DNA of 56,633 nucleotides from Blattamonas nauphoetae (taxonomy: Eukaryota; Preaxostyla; Oxymonadida), in the NCBI GenBank assembly GCA_033064195.1, contig JARBJD010000416.1, positions 1-56,633 of the forward strand, written 5' to 3'. The notes under the pieces are model-generated. The model did not search any database. It had not been told where the DNA came from and saw only the letters and a program-made list of their open reading frames with translations. Positions 26,738 to 39,140 of the stretch are shown here, in pieces (position 1 is the first letter of the stretch; the number at the start of each line of letters is the position of its first letter). The position numbers and the translations under genes were made by a program.

Positions 26738-29700
26738 AGTCAATTCCGATTGACCATTTCTAAATCTTGTATTAAAAGGAATTTAGGCCATTTCAATGAT
26801 GTCAATATTTGACCTAAATTCCAAAAATATGTCCAATATTTCGACCTCATTTTAAGCGTCAATTTTGAAGCAAATTTTTGATATATTCCAAAAATGTTGT
26901 CACTTTTTTCGATGTTTTTTCACTTTTGAACTCGAACAAAGTGAATCCAACTTGAGAACCACTTCGAAAAAAATCGAAAAAAAATCTAAAATGTCGAGGA
27001 CGATGTGAGTCATCGATCAAAACAATCCCGATGAAAATCTGTTGAGAATTTGTGGAACTACGTACCGAACAGTGGTCAAAAAATGGACCAAAAAGTCGAT
27101 TTTCAGATTTCGCTACTAACCACTACTTTATGTCTCAAATTCACCTCAAACACCTTCTAAAATTACAAAATCGATTTCGAAAGGTGAAATTCGCGATAAA
27201 AAACACTTTTTGGAAAAAAAGTTAGATCCGACCCATTGAGGATTTTTACGAGTCGAAATTTTCGAGATACGGTATGGACCCTGTCTTCCATCATCTTTCG
27301 CTCAGGAATCGTCCTCTTATGACGCCTTTTTGTGTTAGATTGGATAAGAACGCCTTCTGGCGACTTTAGGTATGAACCTTTTCACGTCACGATCCTTCGG
27401 ACACTTTTTTGCCAATTTTCGTTTTTAACGTTAGATCTTCTAAATTCTTCGCATTCGCGTCCTAGCGACGCTTTTTTGAGATTTCCTGTTTTCCCACTTC
27501 ATTAGTCCTCTTTTTTTGCACACACCTTTGATTCACCACATTTTCACCTCACTTTCAGTCACCGTCTCTTTTTTACACGTTTTCACATATCATCCTCCCT
27601 TTCTCACCTTCCGAGGAGGGAGTGGCTGAATTTTTTAACACTTTTGTGCACCAGTTTTTCCTTAATCTTGGTTTCACGTGTTTTTCCTCATATCTGGTCT
27701 TCACGTTTGTCTTAACAAAAACTCGTTTCAATACATTTCATCACTCATCTTTCTTGTTCCATTTCACCACGTATCCGTTCATAAGACTCTCTCATTTACC
27801 TCATTTCACAACCCATTTTTCCGTCGAATGACGCTCGTGAGCACATCATTATGTCTTCATTGTTTTTGACTTTTTTGCTTAATTAGACAAAAAGAGATTG
27901 AAACAAGGTACAATGAAGTGAGCAAGTATGATAGTGAATGGTGAAATGGATGAAGTGAGAATTGAGGTACACTAATGTGTTTTATGAACGCGTTCATCGA
28001 AATTTTGCATAAAAAGAGCAAACAAAAGTGAATGAAGTGAGAATCAAGCGATAAAGTGAAGTGATGGACGAAAGAAATGAGAAGATCAAAACCAACGAGA
28101 TCCTGGTTTAGAAATGAGTTTTATGATCGATGAATCTAAATTTTGCAAACAAAGAGCAGACAAAAGTGAATGAAGTGGCAATCAAACAATAAAGTGAAGT
28201 GAGGAATGAAAGAAACGAGGAGAGTAAAAAACGACGAGATCAAGGTTACAAAATGATTTTTATGCGCGAAAGAAACCAATGTAGTCTAATCCATGTGAAC
28301 TGAGTTTAGAAAAACATACTTGTGAATCTTAAAACATAATTGGAGAATTGATATCGAGCGGACGCTGTGGATTGTTTCTATTGTGTTCATAATTGAATTT
28401 TAGAATTAGATAAATAAAAAACAAGAGAATACCAGTTTGGTTCCAGTTGTGAGACATCCTTTGCGACCATAAACAGCAACGCTTCACTCGATTGGATGGT
28501 CACTCTTCAGTCCACTTTATCTGGTACACAAATTGATTTTAAGAAAGAATGAATGTGGAAACAGAGGATACCAGTTTCAATCCTTCAGTGACACATTCTT
28601 TCGAAGTCTAAAACACCATACTGTACCTCAGATGTGAGGATCATTGACATCGAGTTAACTATGGGTTTTAAAAAGTGAACGAAGGATAAAGCGTGAGCAT
28701 ACCGGTTTCATTTTTTGATTTCCACATTCAGTGAACGATAAAGCGCGATCGTGTACCCAATTCGAAGGTGACTGTTTTGATCGTTTCGATCTGGTACACT
28801 ACTTGTTTTTAGGAAAGAATGAGCAAAGAAAGTGAACAAACCGGTTAATCTCGACTTGGATCCACATTAATCAGAGCATAAAACACCGTGCTGTACCAGA
28901 ACTGAGAAGACAGAAAAAGAGCCAAATTGAGTCCGAGAGAAGGTTTTATCAAAAGAGAAGAGTAGAAATGAGAAAGTCAAAAGAGGGAGAACATGAATTC
29001 AAGGTCAATAGAAAGTAAAACAAAGCGGCGTACCTTCTGAATCAAAATCGACGATCGATCGAGAAATTTCGAGCACCAAAAAGTTGATCAAAAATTTTAG
29101 AACTCATGTCAAACTTTAATTTTGGAAAAAGTGAGAGACAATGAAGAGATAATGAGAACGAAGTGACAATGAAAATCCAAGAGTGAAGTGGAGAGAGAAA
29201 AGAGAAGACAAAAGTGATGTGAAATGACGGTACAAGAATGAGTCTTAGGAAAAGATTAAACAAAAAGAGAACAAACAAGTTTTAATTCTTCGGTGAAAGT
29301 CACTTTCGAAAAGTAAGACGCGATAGTTCATCGACGTCGAGAGGATCAGTTGGTGAGAGGTCAGAAAAGAAATTTAAAAAGAGATGAAAGAAAGAGAAGA
29401 GCAAACAAGTTATTTTTCGGTAGTGAAACAACATTCGAAACGATAAGACGCGACGGTTGATCAGATCTTCGAGGTCAAGTTTGGTCCGATCAGAGAAGGT
29501 ACAAAAAAGAGTTTTATGAAAGAATGAATTGAATAAGAGAACAAACCATTTAAGAATAAGTCGGAAACGAAATTCCAGAAGATAAAACGAAGTAGTGTAC
29601 CTGAATGAGAGGAGAAGAAAAAAGTGAAGGATCGAGAACAAGAATGAAGAGACAAAAAAGAAGAGAGAACAAATGTGAAAGTAGAAAGCGTAACACACCT

Positions 29701-29877
29701 AAATCAAACGGTAAAGAGCAGTCAGGAACGAGAAGGGATGATCGTGTCCCATTGAAGTACTTTCGCTGATCAAACAATACTGATCGAACCCATCGATGAC
29801 AGAATTGAAGTCTCGGAAAGTCACAAATGATAAAACAACGAATGAAAATTTATTTTTGAATTTTTAATTTGTATTAA
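26738..29877. repeat. Polinton 2 left outer (terminal) repeat
   Basis: Inverted relative of 48392-52000. It has the conserved block near 27000-27200 (ATCGATCAAAACAATCCCGA) and the degenerate GTACC array (28430-29620), but it lacks the terminal-repeat gene found in the other three terminal repeats. Identity with the right arm is clearly lower here (about nine tenths next to 29870 by eye, less further out) than in the inner genes. Confidence 0.7.
28430..29620. repeat. Degenerate GTACC/GGTAC repeat array, left arm
   Basis: Repeated units with ACCAGTTT or GTACC and CTGGTACA near TTTTAT(G/C) and AGAGAACAAAC words, for example at about 28435, 28519, 28565, 28745-28800, 28890, 29030 and 29598. It is the diverged counterpart of the regular array at 48763-50075. 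Confidence 0.5.
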
Positions 29878-30020
29878 ATGAATCCAACTGCGATGTACAA
29901 AGAAAGACGTCGAGTATGTTCAGAACAAGCATTAATTGAATCAATGAGAGAAGAGAACTGTTCGCTGGTCTCTGAGTATGTCAGAAATAATGTGCCGGTG
30001 ACGTTTGTTCATGAGGGAAT
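29878..30020 (+). pseudogene. 5' piece of the MNPTAMY gene, left arm
   Basis: Starts MNPTAMYKERRRVCSEQAL after TTTTTAATTTGTATTAAATG and stops being homologous at the inner edge of the terminal repeat, as in Polinton 1. A remnant of the repeat-domain gene. Confidence 0.6.
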
Positions 30021-30037
30021 CAAAAATTTTAATTTCA

Positions 30038-30928
30038 ATGAAAGAGCAAACAGAAATGAATCGACAAAAATACAATTCACAAATGATTGAGAAAATGATT
30101 GATCATAATCTCTCAACAACCAACGAGAATTCGGCAGTGATCGACACACTACAGAAGACAACAGAAGCACACAAGACAGCGATATCTTCAATACAGAAAG
30201 TAGTCAGCACAAATGGATCAATCACGACACCAACAATCGGAGGATTGATTAATGTGAATGGAGCGAAGTGGAATATATCAGAAGGATCACTTCCGAAGTA
30301 TCCTGGAACATACCCGTCCTCAACATTTTCTTCTGGAATTTCAATATCACAATCACTAGCAGAAACTTCTGGAATTCAGTTCAATGGTGATGGAATAATT
30401 ATGTGGTCTCCATGTGACAAACCAGCTTTGTATTACTACGATGAGGACACAGGTTCAGGAGTGTTTTCAATATCACCAACAGGAAGTTTTTCTCAGTTGT
30501 CAGACAGAAGAGTGAAGAGAAATATTGAACCATACCCCGATGTTCTTGAACAATTGAATAAAGTGGAAATTGTGCAGTATCAATTCAACACATTCGACTC
30601 GAAGATCAACAAAGTCACCAAACAAATCGAGAACGAAACCAATGAAGAACACTTGAAGAACTGCAAAGAGAAATGTGAATGTCTGAAGAAGGAAAGAGAG
30701 AAGAAACACATCGGTGTGATTGCACAACAGATCCAAGAAATCTTTCCTGAAGTCGTGAATGATTCCAATCCAGATTGTCTTCAAGTTGATTATGCAGAAC
30801 TCTCTTGCTTCTGTGTGAAAGCTATTCAGGAACTGAGTCATATTGTCGGACAACAACAAACCCTCATATATGAACTTGTACAAAAATATAATTCACTGGT
30901 CGACACAATGACTAATACTCCAACATGA
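30038..30928 (+). CDS. S74 fibre-like protein, left arm copy (open frame)
   Basis: About 296 residues, starting MKEQTEMNRQKYNSQMIEKM after TTTTAATTTCAATG. It has the same plan as the Polinton 1 fibre: N-terminal coiled coil, Gly/Ser-rich strands, SDRRVKRNI and KKHIGVIAQQIQEIFPEVV of the S74 domain, then a helical tail. The open frame in a copy otherwise surrounded by decay makes this a useful second example of the domain architecture. Confidence 0.78.
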   Translation: MKEQTEMNRQKYNSQMIEKMIDHNLSTTNENSAVIDTLQKTTEAHKTAISSIQKVVSTNGSITTPTIGGLINVNGAKWNISEGSLPKYPGTYPSSTFSSGISISQSLAETSGIQFNGDGIIMWSPCDKPALYYYDEDTGSGVFSISPTGSFSQLSDRRVKRNIEPYPDVLEQLNKVEIVQYQFNTFDSKINKVTKQIENETNEEHLKNCKEKCECLKKEREKKHIGVIAQQIQEIFPEVVNDSNPDCLQVDYAELSCFCVKAIQELSHIVGQQQTLIYELVQKYNSLVDTMTNTPT

Positions 30929-31323
30929 GATCAACCAGAAATTCATAGTACTCTTTGGTTATTTTTCCATTGATTGTCTCGGTTGTTTCCATCTCGATTG
31001 AGTCACCAGAACTGTCTTTGAACCAGATCTTCACGAGTGATTGTCGAGTAGTTAATTCCCACTTCTTTCGCTTCGCAATCTGTTCATTACAGAAAGCAAC
31101 AAACGAGTCATTAAATGCGTCAGTCTGGATCCAATCACCATGGATTGTTATGTGCTGAGGAATGTCTTTTGAGATGACAGTTGTTGAACCATCAATGTCC
31201 TCCCCACATGAATGAGTTTGCAGTCAAGAAAGTGAACATATTTTTGGTTTCTGGAATTGGTAAAATCAGGAGGAATTGAGCAGTGTGAGAATTCTGAATT
31301 GAGAAATAGCGCTTCACCATTTG
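30925..31323 (-). pseudogene. Small possible penton/minor capsid gene, left arm (broken)
   Basis: Homologue of 19984-20394. Recognisable pieces include SIVKIWF-like and QHITIHGDWIQTD segments. Broken; identity with the right-arm copy is visibly lower than in the neighbouring capsid genes. Confidence 0.55.
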
Positions 31324-31351
31324 TGTTTTCTTCAAAAATAAAATATTCAAT

Positions 31352-33034
31352 TTAATATCCTCTCTTCACTTCTTCATAAGCTTCTTGGAGTCGACGATCA
31401 ATGACATATCGCACTCGTGGTTGTCCATTCTCAATCCAGAACAACCAATATGTTGCTTGATGTAGTGCTAGAATTGGAGGAGGAGGTCCATCTTTGGTTG
31501 ATCTGAAATATGGATCAAGTTCTCCTGATTGATTGGTGTTCCTCTGTAGACGATATTCACTGATTCTGCTGTTGAGATCCTTCTTCACCACCAGCGATTT
31601 CACTTCGATCTGTTGGAACCATGAATGTGAAACATGTTGCATCTGTTACTGGTTTTGTTCTCTTATATTCCTTTGCTTTATAGTCAAACATTCGAGTTGA
31701 ACAAATTGAATTTTCAAACTCTTCTGTTGCGGAACAACCAATGAAATCACCATTCACCATCATCATTTGATAGAACTCTGGTGATATCGTTGACATTGGG
31801 AAATTGGGAAAGTTGGATCCAAGCATTTCGAAGTGACCAACATAGTGAGGATTTCTGAAGACTGTACATTCGTTTGGTCTTTCAGGAACAAGCACATTAG
31901 ATTCATGAGATTGTTGAGTTTGATACTGATGTTTGATCTTACTCCCATTGCATTCGCTTTGTTTGGAATGATTGTGTGTCAATTCTTTCTGCTTTCATGA
32001 CATACAGAGTCTTCGAATATGTGTTGAAGAGGGATTGTTTTGTAGCATCAGTGATTTGATATCCATAGCAAATCGAAGTGACTTTATCAACTGATGAAGA
32101 AGTAACAGAGCAAGTGAAACTTATGGCTCCAACCTCAGCGACTGTACTGGCGGGTGGAGCATAACTCCTTTATTGTAAGCTTTCAGTACTGGATTTCCTA
32201 TCTGTGTAAATTCCTGTGTTACTGGAGAAAAGTCCCCATCAGACATCAAGAGCATGTTGGTTTGATCCGACATACTTGTCAAGTCTTTATCTGGAAACAC
32301 TTCACGGCAACCTTGGGTAGATTTTCGAATGACAGTTGAATGTTGAATTGGACAATACACAAGTGAATCAGTTGTCAAGGAAATCTTAAACGTAAATTAC
32401 CAAAGATTGAATTGGGATATTGATCAAATGTACTCAATGGAAGTAAATTCACAAATGGAATAACCAACGGAATTGTCTTTGTGAGTTTATTTGTGGATTT
32501 ATTGACGGGAACATAGTAGAATCCGCACACACTCTGATCCATTCTCTGAACATTTTCCCAAAGACTGTAGCAGTGCTTCATATTGTTTTTCTCTTCGTAC
32601 GACTTGAATGTGTGATACAGAAATGATTCGTGAACATGATTGTTCTGAAGTGAATTGTCAATGATGTTTCCATGACTGTCGACGAGTCTCATATCTCGAA
32701 TTGCATCTGAGGATGATTTGTATCCGACGAATATTCCGGATAGTCCGACGTACTCTCCTGTTTCACTACTCGTATATGAATATGGAACAGTAATCGTGAG
32801 ATCAATTCGCAAATGACTCTTCATAAATTCAGTAACATCATGACCGTCATAGCACAATGGAACTTCAATCTCGTCTCCAATTCTGCAAGGCATAGGAGGA
32901 TTTGTTGGATGCACTTCTTGGATGGAGTAGATGTGAGGTTCTGAATCCCACTGTTTCGGCAGATATGATTGCACTTCAATTTGCTCAATTAATGTCGATG
33001 TTGGTTTGGATTGATTTGATCTGATACTTCTCAT
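31352..33034 (-). pseudogene. Capsid-type paralogue 2, left arm (broken)
   Basis: Homologue of 18255-19943, with the same start MRSIRSNQSKPTSTLIEQIE and the same end QPRVRYVIDRRLQEAYEEVK. Broken, with several breaks. Confidence 0.7.
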
Positions 33035-33079
33035 TTATAGAAAAATAAAAATACAATATCATTATTTTCTTTACCGTTT

Positions 33080-34948
33080 TCAATTTGGAATAATTCCTAA
33101 ATCTTTATGTAATGTTTTCAATGTATGATTAGGATAGTATTCGACTCTTGGTTCACCATTGCTGTATCGTAATACCCACCACGTTGTGGCAGTAGTAGCT
33201 AATATAGGTGCTGGAGGATGTGTAAATGTTATCATATCTCCTCCACTTTGACTTGGGTCGTACACATTGTAGTATGTGTCGAGATTGCCTTGATATATTG
33301 GTTGAGATCTCAATGTGACTGCAACATTCACACCTCTGGAACTGATTGAATCATTACAGTTCGTTGGACATCCACTTCTCTGTGTGGAGAAGCACAAGAG
33401 GAAGTCAGTGTTGTCATGAATCGGTCGCACTCTTGTCATTGTTTCACGAGGATATGTTCCGTCACCGGAGAGTTTCTCTTCAACGAGAGAATCTGTAAGT
33501 GATCGCTCCAAATCATCTGGAACAGTGAGGTATGAATCAAGGTTGAGAGTCGACAATGCGAACTGGTAGAAACGAGCTCCAATAGTTGTAGTCGGTTGTT
33601 CTGGATAATATCTGTTTTGTAGATTCACTTGGATGTTCTTCTGCATTGGATTGTGGAAACAAGTGATTTCATTATCGTAGTGACGGAAGAGAAGCATAAT
33701 ATCCTTGGCATTCACAAGTACCATCTGTTGAGTACAGTCAATTCCTGTTGCCGTTGGTGTCTTTTGAAATGGATAGAATGAGATCTTTTCTGCTGGAATT
33801 GTTCCAGGACGATTTGTGTACATCTGCTTCAGATTCTCTTTCGCAATGTCTTTAATATTGTATCCAGAACTCATGCAATACACATCATCAATTTGATAAT
33901 CAAGAATGTTCAATGATATATATTGATCCACGTATACAGGTTCTGTTGTCAGGACATTGGCTGTAGTCATAAAAGCGTCTTTTATAACCGATGGTTGGAG
34001 AAATGATTGACCAATTTGAACGAAATTCTTGGTACATGAGGTTACGAGATTATTCATAAAAAAGGGACGGTGTTGAATAGTACTTTGAATTGCTCCTTTT
34101 ATATTTGGTGCTGCTGCTGTTCCAGTAACGAGTGATGATAGTGTATTTTTCAATGTCAGTTCAGGATTCACAGGGCAGCAGACAAAAGCATCCTCATTGA
34201 TGTACACACTCAATTTCAGATCACCAAATAGACATCGTGGATAGTCAGTCATACCTGAGAAAATGAGAAGATCTTCAAGATTGATTGACACACGGATTGG
34301 CACATCAATACTGTCGCATAAAGTACTAGTGACTTTGAATCCTGTGAAGTCTGATATTGGAATATAAACACCAGCAACCGATTCATCATGATTCCAAGCA
34401 TTTTGCCAAGGTGTGTGACAATGTTTTCGATTCTCCAATTGACTCTTCGGTTTGATCATATTGTAGATGTGTGATTCCATGGATACATCATTAGTTGTTG
34501 TGCTAATGATTCTCTGATTGTTGTGAAGAACTGTTAGACTCCGAAAGATGGATGCTGAATGCTTGAGTCCAACAAAGATGAATATTCTCTCATTCATCAA
34601 AGATCCAATTTTTCCAGTTTCCCATTGCCAATTGTTGAGTTTCAATGTCGCTGTCATTGTGAATGTAATGAAGGAATCATCGATTTGACAAATGTCCTGA
34701 TTACCAGTCAATGGAATGATTATTTCCTGTCCTTTGTAGAAGCGTGAATTCTCTGATGGTTTCAATTCTTGAATCGAAGTACTATGTGCTCCATCATTCA
34801 TGAGGTAATTAATGTGATGTTCAGACATGAGTTGTTGTTGTATTTGACCAATGTCATCTCTTGTGTACTTGACTGATCCAGTTGTATTTCCAGTCAATGA
34901 TGTAGCTCCAGTTCTTTTGTTTGTCAGATGTGTTATATGCGAGTTCAT
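33080..34948 (-). CDS. MCP: Major capsid protein candidate, left arm copy (open frame)
   Basis: 622 residues, homologous over its whole length to 16311-18170 and almost identical to the right-arm copy at 43328-45196: only a handful of amino-acid differences are visible. It follows a TTTTTATTTTTGATAAAATG-type leader on the minus strand. Retention of a full frame in an otherwise decayed element fits recent duplication. Confidence 0.76.
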   Translation of the reverse strand: MNSHITHLTNKRTGATSLTGNTTGSVKYTRDDIGQIQQQLMSEHHINYLMNDGAHSTSIQELKPSENSRFYKGQEIIIPLTGNQDICQIDDSFITFTMTATLKLNNWQWETGKIGSLMNERIFIFVGLKHSASIFRSLTVLHNNQRIISTTTNDVSMESHIYNMIKPKSQLENRKHCHTPWQNAWNHDESVAGVYIPISDFTGFKVTSTLCDSIDVPIRVSINLEDLLIFSGMTDYPRCLFGDLKLSVYINEDAFVCCPVNPELTLKNTLSSLVTGTAAAPNIKGAIQSTIQHRPFFMNNLVTSCTKNFVQIGQSFLQPSVIKDAFMTTANVLTTEPVYVDQYISLNILDYQIDDVYCMSSGYNIKDIAKENLKQMYTNRPGTIPAEKISFYPFQKTPTATGIDCTQQMVLVNAKDIMLLFRHYDNEITCFHNPMQKNIQVNLQNRYYPEQPTTTIGARFYQFALSTLNLDSYLTVPDDLERSLTDSLVEEKLSGDGTYPRETMTRVRPIHDNTDFLLCFSTQRSGCPTNCNDSISSRGVNVAVTLRSQPIYQGNLDTYYNVYDPSQSGGDMITFTHPPAPILATTATTWWVLRYSNGEPRVEYYPNHTLKTLHKDLGIIPN

Positions 34949-34975
34949 TTTATCAAAAATAAAAACAATAATGCT

Positions 34976-35277
34976 TATTTCTTTTCAGTTTCTTCTTCTT
35001 TGCTTTCGGCTTCAGCTTTTCTTCCAGTCTCAGTATTTCACCCTCTGAGTTTGTTCGCAACTGCTGTGTTTCCTTCATTGATTGCTTGCTCATATTGTGC
35101 CATCTTTTCTGCGTGGATTTGCTGATCCGATTTCACATCTGGAATCATCTCAACACCTGTCTGTGCGACCTTCGAAATCAGTGGTCCAACGAAGGGATGA
35201 GATTCAGAAATGGAGCTCCAACTCTGAGTATATTTTGCCAACTGCTGCTAATTTTGATAACCAACCTGGTGCCATTT
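34976..35277 (-). pseudogene. MAPG protein 2, left arm (broken)
   Basis: Homologue of 15970-16269, with the conserved segment VGPLISKVAQTGVEMIPDVK and a Lys-rich end. Broken. Confidence 0.6.
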
Positions 35278-35313
35278 TAATAAAAATAAAAATATTGGAA
35301 TACTAGTGAATGT

Positions 35314-35622
35314 TTATCCTTTGAATTGAATTTTGGAATTTGACGAGAGTGGTATATCATCATTTGAGAATCGTCCATTTCGTGGAGGTTCATACTCAAT
35401 CATCTGTGGTTTTTGTTGACGATTGATCGCTTTATTTTGTTGATAAACGTCCATCATTCCTCCTAATCCATTGAGTATTCCACCTGCGGTTTGTCCGAAT
35501 TTACTGTTCGTTTGAGAGAGTAATCCACCACCGACTTGAAGCAATGTTGGAGCTAGAGGTTTGATGAATTGAAAGAATTGCTTGCCAATATTTTTGAGTT
35601 TGTTGAAACTTCCTGGTGCCAT
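35314..35622 (-). CDS. MAPG protein 1, left arm
   Basis: 102 residues starting MAPGSFNKLKNIGKQFFQFI; nearly identical to 15624-15932. Same T-rich leader ending CTATAAATG. Confidence 0.66.
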   Translation of the reverse strand: MAPGSFNKLKNIGKQFFQFIKPLAPTLLQVGGGLLSQTNSKFGQTAGGILNGLGGMMDVYQQNKAINRQQKPQMIEYEPPRNGRFSNDDIPLSSNSKIQFKG

Positions 35623-35658
35623 TTATAGAAAAATAAAAAATTCAATTCATTTATAATT

Positions 35659-36246
35659 TTAGCGAGGAATTGCTTTCGTCAGAGAAATGCCATAATTGAG
35701 AATGGTGTTGTATGCTTCATTGAAGGCAATACTCATGTCTTTTCCACCAACAAGGATCTTGAAAATGGTTCTAAACACTGGGAGTTTATTCAGACATAGG
35801 CACTTGTCAGACAAATCATCCAGTTCGATCACCACATCATTAATCCCAGTGAGTGTAGCAATCAGTGCATATAAATCACTTTGGTTCGTGATCAGTTTCT
35901 TCGATGGTTCAATGAGATTATTCAATAGTTTCTTTTCACAAGCGAATGCATTCTTGTAGACGAGGAATAACTGATCTTTGAATGCCGAAATATTAGAAAT
36001 ATATTCTCGAAGTGGAATAGAACGACTTTGAATGGGGGCTGATGGATATGTCTCTAGTGGTGGATCATAAACACCTGGAACATTATCGAGTTCGACATTA
36101 GCGCTTTGTTCATTACGATCTTCGAGCTTAGATCTTCCAGAATTCGAACCTTTATTGTCGATGATGACATTGTTGGTGATTGATGTTGGGACTGAAGAAG
36201 AACTTGTGTGTTTCGTAAATTGACAACTGAGAATTGGTTGCATCAC
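35659..36246 (-). CDS. Conserved Polinton protein (MQPILSC family), left arm
   Basis: 195 residues. The C-terminal helical domain is nearly identical to 14961-15587, but the Ser-rich linker is shorter because the hairpin-bearing insert of Polinton 1 is absent. Confidence 0.64.
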   Translation of the reverse strand: MMQPILSCQFTKHTSSSSVPTSITNNVIIDNKGSNSGRSKLEDRNEQSANVELDNVPGVYDPPLETYPSAPIQSRSIPLREYISNISAFKDQLFLVYKNAFACEKKLLNNLIEPSKKLITNQSDLYALIATLTGINDVVIELDDLSDKCLCLNKLPVFRTIFKILVGGKDMSIAFNEAYNTILNYGISLTKAIPR

Positions 36247-36299
36247 TTTCTATAAAAATAAAAATATATATTAATGTTTTAATCAGACATTTCTTTCTG

Positions 36300-37240
36300 T
36301 TACTGAACATATTGAGAGTAAGCTGGCATATTCGAAGATTGGTATTGACCGATATCTTCATCTGTTCTTGTTGCATATGCTTTGCGTGTCAGAGTACTAA
36401 TCTCTGATGCTATGGTAGCATTATGTCTACCAAGGAATGTTTGCAAATTTTCTTGATTTGTGATGAATTCTAGAAACTGTGGATACACCTGCTCCTTGAA
36501 ATCCTTTCTTTCTTCATTCTCTGATGTCCTTCGTTGGTACTGTCGAATCCTGAAAGATGTTCTTCAAGCCATCTGTCCCACATTTGTGATGCTACTTTCG
36601 ATTGAATTGAATTGAACACCATATTGTCTATTACTCTTTTCCCAGTATCTGCTGGATTATCTCGACTGGCACGAGTTATTCCCAATTCATTTGTCATGAA
36701 GTCACCAACAGCTTTCTTCATTATTGCATAAGGTTGTTGTGATCTTTGTGCTTGCATGTCTCCATAGCTGATGTCTCGAAAACTGGATGGTAGATCGTAT
36801 GATCCATTCTTGAGGAAATTAGAGTGTGAAGCTTTGATTCTCCTTCCGAATTGGCGATTAAATGCTGTATATGATGTCTGTTTTCGCTTGTCTGGTGTTG
36901 GATTCATTGCGTAGTATGTCTCTTTGACCGGTCTACTGTTGTATGGTGCGAGCATGGCTCCATTGACTGCAATCAAATCTTTCGTCTCATTATCGTAGAC
37001 CATCACATCTGGGATTTTTCCATGTTGTTCCATTAGAACAGTCCAATTCTGTCCAGTTCTCTTGATGTACTCAAGCTGATGGATAACTACTGAGGGCATC
37101 GTTCCATCTGGTTTGAATATCATCGTCAGCATAGATTCTTTTCATCGCTGCTTGAGTTTCTGCTGCGTATCTCATTTTGGTTTCTTCTCTCTTGTTTTTC
37201 TTGTTGGTTGGTTGTACACAATCTGTGGTATCATTGACAT
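36300..37240 (-). pseudogene. Conserved 320-residue-type protein, left arm (broken)
   Basis: Homologue of 13955-14917, with VNGAMLAPYNSRPVKETYYA and NPADTGKRVIDNMVFNS. Broken, with a few breaks. Confidence 0.62.
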
Positions 37241-37291
37241 TTCATACAAAATAAAAACCAAAACTATATTTTAATTAGAGTTAAATCACAA

Positions 37292-38103
37292 ATGAACAAA
37301 TCGAATCAATCATTAACAGCATACGTGAATGCAAAATTGAGTGAAGCTTCTAATAGGAATGTTTCTCATGAAGTGCAATCACAGATTCATCCAGACTTGA
37401 ATTTCAATCGCAATAGTGTCAATGTCCTTGTTGGAAATCAGAGGAAGTGGAAAACATTTAATGCACTTCGAGAAGTTGCCAAGCTACAGAATGTTCAAGT
37501 TAGGAATGAACTATTCCATCTGTTTGTCTTCGTCACTGATAAGAACATAGATCCTACATTCGACAAATTCAAACCAATACTGAATCCATGTGAAACTCTG
37601 TTGTTCCTCCGAATCGAAAGCTGCATGAAGAAATTATTGACAATCAGTGGCAAAACAGAATCACAGATGAATGCAGAGAGAATCTCTTTGACTCACTTTA
37701 CATTGATGACTTCTCAGTGAAGAATCTCCAAACGATTATCCTTCTTGATGACTGTCGTAGGATCCTAGGTGAACGTAGAACATCCAAAAATAGAATGACA
37801 ATGATGGACTTACTACTGGAGAATCGACAACCGAAGTTCACATTCTTTCTGACGATGCATGAGCTCTTCAGTTTGTCAGCAGACATGAAGTCAAACATTG
37901 ATTCAATGTGGATCTTTGGAGGATTCAACAAAGAACGAATCAGTCGAGTCTATCCTCAGTTGAACTCACCAATTGATATTCGACATTTTTGGAATATCTA
38001 TCAACGAAAACAGAAATGTGAAGCAATCATTCTTCGATACAATACTGATGGAGTAGCACTGAATGAGATCAACAAAGAAGGGTTAAACCGGACTGTCCAA
38101 TAA
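37292..38103 (+). pseudogene. ATP: Packaging ATPase, left arm (broken)
   Basis: Homologue of 13009-13893, with the Walker B strand IILLDDCRRILGERR and the C-terminal half well preserved. Lacks the double-hairpin insert seen in the Polinton 1 copy. Broken, with several breaks. Confidence 0.68.
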
Positions 38104-38409
38104 TTCTTGAATAAGGTTTCCAATTGAGTCAGTCAGCGCTCGAATTGATTCTTTAATGTCTGATAATCTTTGATCAATCGATAGTGAATTAGGAGGAGTG
38201 GAAGCATCAACATATCGTTTCCTCAGTGCAATTTCACCTCTTATTTTTGTGATTCTGTATCCATCGATTTGAATCATCCTATTCAGTTTCTGAGTTGTGT
38301 ACTCATTCAGTTCTTTTCTATTCTTCTCCAAGTATCTCTGAAAGTCGTGGATGTTTGTGAACTCTTTCTGCTCAGGATCAAACGGTTCTAATATTTTCAG
38401 TGATGACAT
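38083..38409 (-). CDS. Small coiled-coil protein, left arm
   Basis: 108 residues, MSSLKILEPFDPEQKEF start; homologue of 12703-13029 with the same 21-base tail-to-tail overlap with the ATPase gene. Confidence 0.62.
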   Translation of the reverse strand: MSSLKILEPFDPEQKEFTNIHDFQRYLEKNRKELNEYTTQKLNRMIQIDGYRITKIRGEIALRKRYVDASTPPNSLSIDQRLSDIKESIRALTDSIGNLIQELLDSPV

Positions 38410-38447
38410 TTAAATGAAATAAAAATATCTGAAACATTTTTGAGATT

Positions 38448-39128
38448 AGATTAAATTAAATTCAGCAATGAATTGTGGAGTTAAGTCGTCAATTGACTCA
38501 GCATGAAACTTCGTGTGTTGGATCGGAACGTAGACAACTTTTGACAGACAAGTGAGACCATTCAGTAGAGTAGCTACGACATTACCGTGTTTGTATTCGA
38601 TGAATTTCCCACGAATTGAAACTGTCTTCGCTTCTTCTGAAACTTGGCAACAGTCTTGTCTAAATCAAGGTGAATTAGTAGAATGTTTCCTGGTTTGTAT
38701 TTCCATAGCATCTGTGTAATCTGTTGCTTTGGATGTTCTTTAATTGTTCTTCACAACTGGAGATATACAGTGCTTCGATTTCACGATTGTTTTGTGCCTG
38801 CTGTGGAGTGAACTTGTTCCAGTACGCTCGATGTGAGTCATGTTGTAGTATTCCACCATCTGATTCATCAATGAATGATTGGCCATCTGTGTTGCATTGT
38901 CTTGGAATCCATCTCTGATTGTTCTGATCACTCGATCGACAATTCTATTGATTTGTGAATGGCGAACTTGTGAAATATGTGCTGACATTCTGATCCTTGA
39001 AAACTCTGATGCTTCCACTTGTCCATGCTGCTTCACCATCACCACGAATGTTGTTGACATGAACTCCACGATGATTAATCAGATCATTGATTGCAGTCTG
39101 ACTTTGTCTCATGATTTATCCAGAACAG
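38448..39128 (-). pseudogene. INT: Integrase C-terminal half, left arm (broken)
   Basis: Homologous to the second half of 10636-12603 (from the PVLDKSWSKV region to the C-terminus). The N-terminal half is absent: the gene stops at the palindrome centre. Broken, with many breaks. Confidence 0.68.
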
Positions 39129-39140
39129 GAATAAATCATG
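39113..39140. other. Centre of the 25-kb palindrome
   Basis: ATGATTTAT and AATAAATCAT flank a spacer of about ten bases (CCAGAACAGG). Sequence on both sides is the same integrase segment in opposite orientation. Both arms begin at the same codons, which points to a fold-back event rather than two independent insertions. Confidence 0.75.

Noticed and set aside
28400-29700. Possible CRISPR-like array in the left outer repeat
   Set aside because: Units are degenerate, unequal in length and lack unique spacers between identical repeats; the eukaryotic Polinton context explains them better as terminal-repeat sequence.
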